A stretch of DNA of 64,000 nt, from positions 1,058,260 through 1,122,259 of the forward strand of contig FN649746.1 of the NCBI GenBank assembly GCA_000310025.1. The letters run 5' to 3'. Each line of letters opens with the position of its first letter. The stretch's first letter is position 1. Shown piece by piece: positions 46,701-58,700 of the stretch. Both the position numbers and the translations under genes were made by a program. The notes below the pieces were generated by a model. It was not told the DNA's origin and made no database searches. It saw only the letters and a program-made list of their open reading frames with translations. The DNA is from Ectocarpus siliculosus. Lineage: Eukaryota > Sar > Phaeophyceae > Ectocarpales > Ectocarpaceae.

Positions 46701-49700
46701 TCGGCTTCGATGGTGTTGCTTCGGTCGATGTCGTAGCTGCGACGAGCGGAAACAGAAGTGCTTGAGGTGGTTACGCTAGCGGCGAGGCGCCTTCCTCGCG
46801 TTGCCAGCTGGGCCAAGCGGTCGGCAGCTTGGGGATCAGAGGCTCTATTATAGCTTCATGTCACGAAGATGGAAGGACCAACCACGAAGGACGACCGCCC
46901 CTTCCGAAACCCAAAAGTTAGAGTACGTGTACGTGTCTTGGAGGAAAGCGACCACCTCCTCGGGGAACCTAATCTCCGAGGAGATCGTGGCTTTCGAGGG
47001 AGCGAAGAGGTGGGATCAACTACTGCTCCTATCCGCCTCTATGCACGCCTGTCTCTCACGTCTACGGCGGCGCTCGAAATGGGGCAAGTATGCATACGGC
47101 CCTACACCTGGCGGGGTTTTCACGTACAGTAGTGGTCCCGGTATCATGCCGGTACGGTACGGTAGGTGCCAACCCCTTTAAACCGGCATTTTGGTGGGCA
47201 ACCGGCATTACTCAGAGCTTGAAGCAATAAGAACATTCCATCCATGTCACGCGATTTCACCGGCAATATACAGGGCAACCAACATTATTCAACCGGCATT
47301 ATACTTGGACCACTACCGTACAGACGACCAACTCTTAACGAGAAATGGAAACGCTGTTGACAACTTGCGCAGCAAGAAACCCTCGGAAGTCGAACGCGTG
47401 TGCCTCTAGCCTTAGGCGGTACGCGCGCGCGACGCCCTTCTACCGCATGCACCTGACGATACAGTGGCGCGCGACGTCGGGCCCGATGTTCTTCCCCAGC
47501 TGCAGCAGCATCTCCCCGAACTCCTTGTTGTCGATGCATCCGGACCGGTCCAGGTCCACCTCTAGAAAGAGCAGGTGGAAGACGTGCTTGGCCATGTCGA
47601 AGGGCGTCTTCAGGCCGTCCCTGCTTCTGCTGCTCTTCGCGACGGTGCTGCTGCTACAGTCGCTGCTCCTTCCGTCGAACGGATCGTCTCTGGAGCTCTT
47701 GCTCAAGCCGGCGGTTGGAACGCGCCGCTTCCGGGCTGCACTGGCCGGTCTTCGCGGGGTTGAAGGGCGGCTGTCGACCGATTCTGAAGCAACGTCTTGA
47801 GCGCCCGGGCCTGCTAAACGGCTGAGGGGTGAGGTAGGCGAGGGGGTACTGATTTGTCTTCGTTGTTGAAACAATGGCCACGCTTCGCCGTCGAGCCCGG
47901 GCGGGTTTTAGCACGCACATGGGTATATGATGTGGTGATTGCGTTGGTGCTGTAGAATCTTCGCGAAATACGCGTTCGTTTGCCAGAGGCGAACTCCTCG
48001 CAGGAACAGTTGGACAGCTCGACCCGTCACGATAACCCTAGCCCCCCCCCTCGAGTGCGCGCGCGTGTTTGCAAGATCTAGGGAAATGTCATGATTCTCA
48101 CTGGGACGTCGGTTCGCTCCCAAGTCATATCCCTTCCATACAACTTCATCTTGACCGGTACAGCCTCACGGCGTGACTTAACAACCAACCGACTCACACG
48201 CGGCATTCACCGCGATGTTCGTCACCGAGTAGGGTACGCCGAACTACGGTGCCGCCTGCTGCAGAAGACTGCAGGGTGGCCATTGGAAGAATCGCGGTCT
48301 CAAGGTCTTGGTACAAAACTGTTGTTTTTTGCGCATTGGGCCTGGATGCCTCACCCATCAGCTGGGTCTGGAGCGAGTCCCGCGGTGTCGCCATCGCCAC
48401 CTCTCCCATCCTCACTTGCAGCAGCTGCGGGCTCGTTCCCTTGCTGAGGACCCTGTTCGACCCTTATTCCAGCGTTGAAGGCCTCACATATTCTGGGTCG
48501 TCGCCGGAAGGCGTTGGTTTTCCACAATCACAGAGAGGCCGGCAGAAGATAGGCATGAAAAGCAAGCGTGTCTCTGCAGGACGTGCACCATGAACCCGCA
48601 GGTCCGTCTGGATACTACTGTGTTGTACACGTGCTGGTACCGGTCGTGCTGGTACGCGGTATACAACGGACTTTGCTTGGAAAACAAAATTTCGTGTTGG
48701 CTTCAGTTATTATCTTGCAATTAAAGTACTAGAGCAATGCAAGGTCTCCCTTCGGGACGTGGGTGTCTACCCTCCCTCAGGTTTCGCAAGACCACATGCG
48801 CATTGCCCGGAGAGGGACTGTGTGTCTTACAACGCTTGTACTTCCGCACAAAACATCGCGCACGTTGTTATTCTACATTGGAGCCAGCTCGAGCGGACAA
48901 TATTTTGACAGCGAAAACTCAGACTTCTATGATGTCTTTGATTGATGATGGCAGGTTTCCGATGAGAACCGAATTTGAAGCCGAAACAACACCACGAATT
49001 GGACATGTTCAACACTGCGGCTGGATGCATGCTCTCAGACTTGTCTACACTTGGCCCGTTGCGAAGTGTAGTAAACGTAGGTACTGCTGTTGGACAATGC
49101 GATGACACGAAGAGCCACAGCCATGAATCATCGAATGAATGAATGAACGAATGAAAGTGGAGAAGAAAGAGGCAAATATTTCAAACCGTCATATTTGATG
49201 GGTTTGATAGGTTTCAGAATTGGTTCGCCAGGCTTTGTCAGCGCGGAACGCGTCCCCGGGGTTTTGAGCCAGTTTTCGCAACTTTGGCCGTCAACCACAC
49301 GCGCCACGGAGGCCTACCAAGCTCCGGGCACGGGCGATAATGTACCGACGAGCCTCCTGCATGCCCCTGAGAAGGAACCGCGATAAAAGACTCGCTGCCG
49401 CGAGAGAAAGAAACGCGAAGAATGAAAAGTGACCAAATCTTATATGTACATATTTTTTGGAGTAGAAGTTGGCCATGGAAACGTTTCAGCAATGCTGCCA
49501 AGTGCCACACGGACCCACAACCTTGTGGTGCCCACCTCGATAGCACCAAATGATTGCATTGATTGTTCGCGCCTTGGGAAGCTTTATCCTCCTGGGGCAG
49601 AATAATAAATGTTCCTGCATATAGTTTATTTGACTCATGTGTGACCTGACTGATGTGTCGGGACCGACGTCCAGAAAAACGGAATGACAAAAAACAACAT

Positions 49701-52700
49701 TGTAGTAGTGTTGGGTTTTGATTGTGTGTGTTTCGTTTTTGTTATGATATTTTCTACTTTCTGTTTACGGGACGCCATTTGGAGGGTAACCTAATGGGCA
49801 GCAGATGCTTACCTTTCGACAATCATTGGCGTCGGCTCCAGCCCGAGCTCTCGAAAGAAGCTCTCAAGTTCTTCTGGCTTGGCCTCCCGTCCAGATTCAC
49901 CCTCGGCAGAGCAGGTGAGCAAAGCCGCCGCCGGCACTCGCCAGTCTCCTCCGCCCCCGCCAGCCCCCAGAATCTTTTCGCCAAAGCTCTCCGAAGGCTG
50001 GAAGTTATTGCCTCCGTTCTTGTGCGAGGAAGTGGGGGTACGCCGTGCAAGGACCACGGGTTTCCACATCCCTCTCTACGGCCAGCATTGGGGCAGGTCA
50101 CGGACGAGGAGAAGAGCAAGGAGGGGTGACTGACAATATTGCGAAAATAACGGGTGTCGTACGAGGCTTGCCTTTCCAGCAACGTCGAGAAAAGGTGGAC
50201 TGAGCAATCGTCCCGTTGTTCCACAGGGTGTACGGTACTGCTTGGACCACGAGACGGTAGCATGCAGAGAAGGCCGGCAGGATAGCCGTCCACTAGCCGC
50301 GACGTGAATGCGTTGGCCTCCGGTGAAGTAGGTGCCCGCAGGCGGTCACAGGCAACGTGTCCGCCCGCTCGTTGATTAGAAAGAACGGCCCCCTCGGGCA
50401 GCAGCACTTGTTTAATTGGCGTAAGCGTAGCCAGGAATCTAAATATGGTTTTGGATGCACCCCGCCCTTAAGGTCTAAATGGGGAGAGCACGAGTAAGGT
50501 GGGAAGCACAAAAAACAATACCCACCCTTCTAACCTTCATCGCACCACAACAGCTGCAGAACGAAGATGGGTTGCCTGGTACATTACCAAGCAGTTACGC
50601 CTGGAACGCTCTTTAGAAGCCCCCTCTCTCGCGACCACGCTACAATTCATCGCGGTAAGATTATGCGTGCAAGAAGTGCCCAAGGCAGACAAGTGGACGA
50701 CCTAACCTCTCCGGACGTGTGCTCCACGGTGGACAGTTCCAGGCCCTCGCTCTTGTTGGCGATGTTTAAAAGCATACGGGCCACCATGTAGTCGTACGGT
50801 TTCGACATGTCAAGCTCGTATCTGAGGGGAGGCGAACGGGGTGAGACGGTATTGCGGGGCGATGAAAGTCGTCTACCGCCATTGCTCTCGCGTAGAAGCG
50901 GGACAACGAAGTGTAGACTCGATATTGCCATCATACCGGGGCCACATTCCCAACGACATTAGGAAAACTGTCTCACCGGCTACACCGACAGCTACACCGC
51001 CAACGATACACGCTTCTCTTCCTCTTGTACTGGGTGGCTTGGGTTCGCCGCTAGGCTTCCGTTCTTGTTGGAATTATTCCGATTTTTTCGAACTGGGATG
51101 ACGCAAACGCGGAACGTTACCTGCCGGACGGGTTGTGCATGTCGAACAGGTCGTCCCCCGCGTCCGACCCCAGCTCGCAGCTCTGAAGGTCCACGAGAAG
51201 CTCCGCTCCGTCCTGGGCTCTCTGCCGTAGGGCCATGAAAACGGCGGTCGCACCTCTGCGCCCGACGTTGTTGTGGCTCATCATAAGGTGGTCGAGGGAT
51301 CTGTCACACAGTGGTCGAAAACAAGAGAAGAGAAGGGATCGGAAGGTGGGGGGGGGGGGGGGGGGGGTTTNNNNNNNNNNNNNNNNNNNNNNNNNNNNNN
51401 NNNNNNNNNNNNNNNNNNNNNNNNNNNNNNNNNNNNNNNNNNNNNNNNNNNNNNNNNNNNNNNNNNNNNNGGGAGTTCACTTTCTTGGTCTTCAAATGCA
51501 GCCAAGGGAGGGGGGGGGTACTCATGGTCGTGCATGCGGTAGTCGTTAGACCATTGACCGCGCATCCCTACAAGGCCGGGACGGAGCACTCCGGGTTCTC
51601 ACCGGGGGGGGGGCAACGGCGAGAATAAAGAGAGCGCACAACACGAATGTGGCGCATCTGTGTACCCATATCTCACGTGTTGTCAAGCAGCGCGTTGGCG
51701 AGAACCATTGCGGACCTCGGCCTCATGTTGTTGAACGAGATATCCAGCAGCCTCAGGCTTCCGTTGGACCGCAGAGATTGCGCGATCTTTTTTCGCGTTG
51801 GCAGCCGACCGGTGACAACGAGGGCGAAAAAACGCACGAAGTCAAGTCGTAGCGACCGCACGGAGCCCTGAACCTTGCGGCGTTCCTGTGCGGTTCCTCT
51901 CTCCGTCGACGATCGCACATAGGCACGACCACTTCCTGGGGATGCTCACAGCGTTTCCGAATTCCCGTTACTCTCGCGCCCAGCCAAAATAACGGGAACC
52001 GCTGGCACCGGAACAAACGGCCACCCTTAAATACTACACAAACCCTTAATATCAAACGGGGAAAAGTGAACGACCAAACCTTGGACTCTTAATATAAACA
52101 CGGGGAAAAGCGAAACGACCAAACCAGGCACAATATGACGATATACACCAAAGGTTCGGTCCCCCGTATAGGTGGGTCTTACCGCTTGCACGCCAGCATC
52201 GGCGAGGCTGTTGTGCGCGACATTTAGCTCGGTAAGCGCGCTGTTGTGCGCCAGAGATTCACCAAGGGACACGCCGCTCGCCATTCTCACGCTGTTCCAG
52301 CTTAGATCCAGGCTCCAAAGGGTGGTGTTTGTCTTTCGGAGTCGCCCAGCCGAACAATTTGGGGAGCACAGAGGGGAGGGGGGGGGGGTACTCATAGTCG
52401 TGCATGCCGTAGTCGTTAGACCATTGACTTCGCATCCCTACAAAGACGGGACGGAGCACGCCGGGTTCTCACCGGACCAGGCTCTCACATCACCACGCGC
52501 GAAGCGCCGTGAGGTATTCGGCGAGTCGCATGACGGGTGAGCTGCATCCTGCTAAGGGTGTTCGGCACCTTGTGCTTACTTACTTGCGTACGGATGACAG
52601 CTGCGTATGACTTAATTTATTTTCTGGTGCTTTCACTTCCAGAGACAGTTGTAAGCACTGTGTAACTGCCTCCAGGATGCTTGGCCATTTTAACACAACG

Positions 52701-55700
52701 TGGTGCGATCATCCCCCTTGCGCGGAGTGAGGCTTCTCGACCCCGCACAACATGATCTACTTGACCACCATTATGGTTACCGCAAAAAAAAAACAGAGGT
52801 AAAAAAGAAAAACGGTAACCTGGTTGCCGAGTTCACGAAGTGAATTGGCTTGTTTTACAACGTCGTTGCCAAGTGACGAAAACCCAATCCCGATGGCAAA
52901 CACCGAGGGGGGGGGGGCAGAGGGGGAAAGGGATAAGCCTCGACTAGCTTTCCCCTGACACCGCGCTCAGGGTCGCGCGACCAGGAAGGGGTTGTGACCG
53001 AAAAGTGTGGGGGAGGCATGGAACGACGTTGACAGTTGCTTTGTTGACGCCTGGACTTCCTACTAACTCTCTCTACTACATCCCCTCGCGAGCTGACGAC
53101 TTCGTCACCGAAACGCTTACGATGCCGTCTCCAGCAACAGGATAACGGCGCTTTGTGTGATCGGCTCGGGAGCGGGAAATTCCCCAGTTGCTTCGTTGCA
53201 TCACTGGAACAAATGGTTCAGATTTCGAGGCTAAGCAACAGGTGTGAGGACCAAAGGTGGCGCGGTGATCTGCGCGCTCGCAGCAGGTTGTGCAGGTCGG
53301 GTTGGGATTGCGCACTGGAGCAAATGGTTCTGCTCTTTCAGCGCTAAGCAGCAGAAGGAAACAGGCGTGCGGAACGGAGGCGGCGCGGGATTTACCCGAT
53401 CCCAGCATATTGTGCTGGTCGAAATCGGGATTGCTTGTAGGGATGGGTTGGGATTGTACGTGTAGGCATCCCTTCTGCAAAGGGATAGACACCGACTCAC
53501 CTCGATCATTTCGGCAACCGCCTCCCCCCCTGTGGTGTAGTCTGGTCGGACGAAGTTGTACGTCTCCTTGTCGCCGATCATGTTGTGGCTGAGGTCCAGC
53601 GCCTTCACAGAAACGTTCCCCGCAAGAGCCTGCTCGTTTTGGGTGTACAGGTGGTCTGTGAACGGGAATGCTGCTGTCACTGCTGCTGCTTTGTTCGTAG
53701 GTGCGCTGCATCTTGGTGGTTGATTTGTTCGTGCTGCTTGGACGTCTCTTCTTGCTCGGGCTAGTTGCCGCTGATGTTTTACTCTGGTTGACGTGGATAT
53801 TCCTTGGGTTGGTTCGGAGGTGCTTGTGGTAGCAGTGTCCGCTGCCTTGTTCATGGGGTCGGTGCCAATGCTGCGTTAGATCAAATCAGCCCTGTTGAAG
53901 GTATACATTTTGTAGAGTACGGCACGTACATGCGCAGCCCAAAGTCAGCTGACTTTTTGTGTTCTTTGGTATCGCTGCGTGCGTGTGCGAGCAAAGGGGG
54001 GTGTGCCGATCGACAGGACGGCAATCATTGGAATACGCTCAAACTCTGTTTGACACCATAGGCTTGGCGACCAATGCATAACTAACCAACGAAAAACGTA
54101 CATGGGGGCGCGGTTTGAGGATGAAATGCGCACGCTGTTGGGTCCGGGACAAGGAGAAAACCTGCAACCGAGACTTGATTTTTTTCGTACGCTATCCTCG
54201 ATTTTGGACGAAAGTGTGGCACACACCGCAACACGTGACTCTCGCAAAAGAAACAATTGGAAAACTGAACAGACAATATGAGGCCGGCGGGGGGAAAGGA
54301 GACGATTTTTGTGGCGCAAGAGGACCTCTGTTTTCAGCAGGATGAAACATGGCACCATGTACCTCCATGAGAGAGTTGCACTCGTCATCATCCACGTCCG
54401 CGTTCGACAACGAGAGCCGCTGCAATTTACACCTATCGGGGGTAATACGATTTCCGTTGGGCGCGGAGGTAGGCGAAGAGTCGTGGAACAATCAATGCCG
54501 GGTGGTTGAGGCAACATAACTGGGTGCTTTTCATTTTGGAAACACGAGGGAACCGCGCTTTGGCGTAGTTGAAGGATTGGTACTTTCACCGCGGGCAGGG
54601 TGATGGTTTTTCGTTTAGTGTCTACCCACCGGGCCTTGTGTTTGCGAAGGTTACGCGAGGGGAACAAAAGATTTCTGTCTCCCCAACGAAAAGGCTACCC
54701 AGCCACAAAAGAACAGAAAAATCTGGCCTAGGCTGAAAGAGCGGCAGTGATGTTCCACCTCCGTCTGTCCTAACCGCACGTACCCTGCCAAGAATGTGAT
54801 ATTCAGCACAATAGAACAAAGTGTCTTGCTATCGAGGATTACTGGATGATCAAGCTCACCAGCGCCACACAACAACAGCTACTGTCGACGATAAGTAGTA
54901 GCTACCTCAATCTTTTACCTCGCAGAAGCGACATACTCCCGGAGAACCAGTGCGCTGTGGTCGATCTTGTTGCACGAGAGATCGAGCGACGTGAGGCACT
55001 CGAGCCTGACGGCCTCAGCGAGGATGTTGTTCTGTCAACATGCACCAAGAGGAGATCACGGTTGATGCGAGATCCTTTTTAATCGCGGCGCAGACAGCTT
55101 CTTGGAAATCAAGGCTTCGGGACATCGCACTACAACAGAGAACAGAGGGCTTTCACTGCAAGCTAACCGACGGGGTTTATGGACCTTCATGACCTCCACT
55201 GGTCGTTACTTGGTTTTGCTCTGAGCCATGTGCCTGCCCCTGTTGCTCGATCTCTACGCCGCAACGATAACCGTGAGTACCAAGCACTTACCAAGGAGGC
55301 GTCCGTGAGGCGATTCTCTCTGAGATTCAGAGAAGCTAGGTTGGGCAGGAGGGGGAGAGTGGTCGCGAGAGAGAGCCCAATTTGGTCTCCCAAGCCCTGA
55401 AATCCTGCGGGACGTGAAACGTGTGCAACAGGGCGCCACGGGCGTCAAACGCCTTGTTGTCACTGTCAAGTTCTCCCTTTGGCGCCGGGTTGGAGATAAA
55501 GTGAGCGTTTGGAAGAGCTTCGTGTTCAACTATTTAGTGCGTCATGTGTTTGTCGATATCTCTCCGTCTTCCGCTTGAACCTCCTCCTCACACCCCCTCT
55601 ATCCCAAAACATCCATGTGCGAATACGTGTATCTTGTCCTCTAAACCCAAGAAAACATTCGAAACATATACCATAGTGCGTTTCAGCAGGTGGTCCGCGA

Positions 55701-58700
55701 GATCGGGTTCCGATTCGGAACCCTTTCGTGCAAGAAGCAGAGCGAATTTTGTCGAAGAAGTAACGATGGGGGCACATGCGGCAGTAACAGCAGCAGTAGC
55801 AGCAGAATTACCTAAATCGAGGGTGTGCGGGTCTTTCCTGTTCCGCATCATGGTGGGTGACGGCGTTATTCCTCTCGCTAGCGTGTCCCGGAGGAACAGC
55901 CTCCGTGGTGTGAACTCCGACTCTTCGAGAGCTTCGTCATCGTCCACCGTTTGTTTTTGGCGATGCACCAGGCGGTACAAGTCGTAGAATCGGGGTCGCG
56001 CCCCCGAACCGTAGAACTTTTATCGATTCGTCGTATTTGCACGTTGGTACACAGGAGGTTGCGGTTTGATGAGGGGGCGAAAAGGGAGGGGCAGGCCTTG
56101 AAAACCCTGAAGGGATGCACAGTATCTTCCAAGAGGAAACTGGCACACTTGATATCCACGGAGGGCCAAAGTGGTACCCACCTGGGGCCCATTAGGTGTA
56201 GTTCCGGAGGAAGCCTAGGATGCGGTGAAAAACGGTTTAGGACACTCTATGCAAGCACCTCTGCAGGAAGGTCTTCACCGTGGGCAGCGTCGGAGGCTGC
56301 CATCGAAGACCCTTCGTAGAGGCCGTCGCTGACCCAGTCCTCCTCACTGCCCAGTGCCAGCGTGCCCTGCACAGTGGTGCGGCCAATACCGGGAGTGCAT
56401 GGAAGAGAGTATTCACTTAAGAGACGCTTGGGCCAACATAAGAGACACGGCATCCTTCAATGTACGGTACCTTCTTAGAAGCGGGAGCAGAGCGACTTAA
56501 ACAACTTCAATGCCAAAGCCCACAAAACAGAAGCCTTCACCATTCCGTGCCTCCCGTACCTTAACCTTGGAGTAGCGGAAGTGCGCGAGCTTCGAGACGT
56601 CCACCTGCACGGGTCTGCTTCTCGCTTCCGCCGCCTCTGCCTCTGCCGCGGCCGCTTGAGCCGCAGCCGCCAATCCGGCCTCCCTCTCGTCCTCCTCGGC
56701 CGCCAGAGCAGCTGCGTTGAAGGCCCTCCGCCTCTGTGCCGAGAAGAACGCGTACGGGGAGTTCAATCAGTTCCAGACGGGGCATCTATACTCCCACGTG
56801 CGCCTCACGGACAGAAACATGACGAAACGATTGTGGTTCGGGGCGAATGATTCAAGCGTCATCATTATATGTTTCATGCGCGGCTTCGTCACTACCACAG
56901 GGGGCTTTTCCCGCGCATCGTCGTCGCCCGGCGTTCCCCTGCCGCGTACTTTCAAAAACCCTGTTGGGACTTCCTGGAGACCAAAGTGAAATCATGGGCG
57001 ACGAAGATGTTTCCTGCCCCCCACATGTATAAGCACGCCGAGATGTGTGCCGACATGGATTGAAAACACCAGGGGTCCCTAGGGACGGGTGCTCTTCCGA
57101 TCTTTTGGTTGACGAACCAGTTTCTAGCCGGTTATGCATGCCTTAGGGTCTGCTGCGAGTTCCAATTGCAAGGGTCCGTCACATGTTCGACGATTGAGAC
57201 GAATGTAGAACGCAATAAGCAGAGCTCACGTGCCAGCCACACTAAGTAAATTATGTCTGTTCTGACGACCCTGCGGAACGCACAAGTGGCCGTATGGGTA
57301 TGTTCGTGCGTGCCTGCGCTGCAATACTCGCTGGGGTAGTCGCTCCCCGCTTAAAAAAAATGCAAAGAACGGCCATCTAGATTTGGCATTGGTGCTGGAG
57401 GCCTAACCGAAGATAACGAACTCTCGATGCGTCGTTCCCACTTTCCACGCACCTGCGTCATCTGTTGTCGGCGTTGTCGGAGATCCCTCTTCCGCGCCCT
57501 CACGTCGCGTCGATAGCTCGACCGTGCCTTCAGCTCTTCTTTCGTGGGTTCGCTTACGGTTGCTATCGAACCTCGTCGTGTCGCCGGTGCCACCTTTTCT
57601 GTCGGCTTTCTCGAGGCTTTGCGAAACCATTAAAACGTTAAACACACGACCGATTCACCGACAAATTTCGGAATGGTTAGATAGGTGGGGTAGCATTGTC
57701 GCTCGTATGGAGAATCCCAAAAGAGGCCACGTTCATGACGCCAGACCCGGAACACAAATGCCAAGAGACGCTCCACAACTTGGAGTGGTGGCTTCACGTA
57801 CGAGAGTACCACTTGGGCAGCCCGGGTCATCTACGGTACGTAGAAGTGTGACGGTTTGTGTCTCACCTGAAGCTTTGCTGCGGGGCGGTTTCATGCCGCC
57901 TCCTCCAGTTCCGCCGTGGTCCTCGCTCCCGCTGCCGGCGACGTTCTCCGTGTCGACGTCATCACCAGAGGAATAAGCGGATGATGACGAGGAGAGGTAC
58001 TCGTCTAAGGGATCGAAGTCCATCCCATCCCACGGCTGTGCAAATCTTCCACACAAGGGTTGGCGGGACGCCGGGTAGGGGAAATAATGTGGATCGGCGA
58101 GAGCGGAGGAGGAAGAAGGAAGTTTCTTTTCAAGCAGACGTAGCGAAGGAGCCGCCGAAAAGGTGGTGAGATTGTTGGAAGCGATCTCCGCGTCACATGT
58201 GCGGGGCGAAACGGAACCCTTTTCGGGTAGCCAGAGCTTTGTCCGTCGAACGATCGCTCGGTTTGCCGTTGCGTCATGATGTCGCTACGGCGACGGTCGA
58301 GCACAAAGGCTGCGTACCTTAGGGTGGGATACAGCGAGTTTTTGGCCTGCAGGGACCGCAGAGCTTCCCGCTGACTTGTGACCGGATCGGCGAAATATCG
58401 ATACCTGCGTGAGGGCAAGCGATAATACCTCGCAGTCAGAGAGATAGCACGAGACAAAATCGCCACGGATGATGACGAAGTCACTCAACCTGTAACAGAC
58501 GATAGAATGCCGCACCGAAGAGCAAACAATTCCCCCTAAAATTGTTGATTGTGAGGCAAAAAATCGGTTCCCTTTTTCACTTGTTTAGTGTCTCTTGCAG
58601 CCGGAACGGTGAACTTGTCGGCGCTCCTTCAGCTCCTGCTTTGCTCAGCGATGCTGCTTTCGGAGGCACACCATCACTTCCTCGGTGCTGAACAGCTCGT

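Noticed and set aside
50180-50260. Extra exon with LWNNGT in the LRR gene
   Set aside because: It resembles the WNN block, but exons 50821-50707 and 50018-49813 already join in phase and supply that block.
53945-54667. 240-codon minus-strand ORF
   Set aside because: The true coding exon here (54432-54363) is in another frame and carries the LRR; the long frame is a shadow.
58645-58647. Selenocysteine codon
   Set aside because: No selenoprotein family or downstream SECIS-like element is recognisable; a frame error or mutation is simpler.
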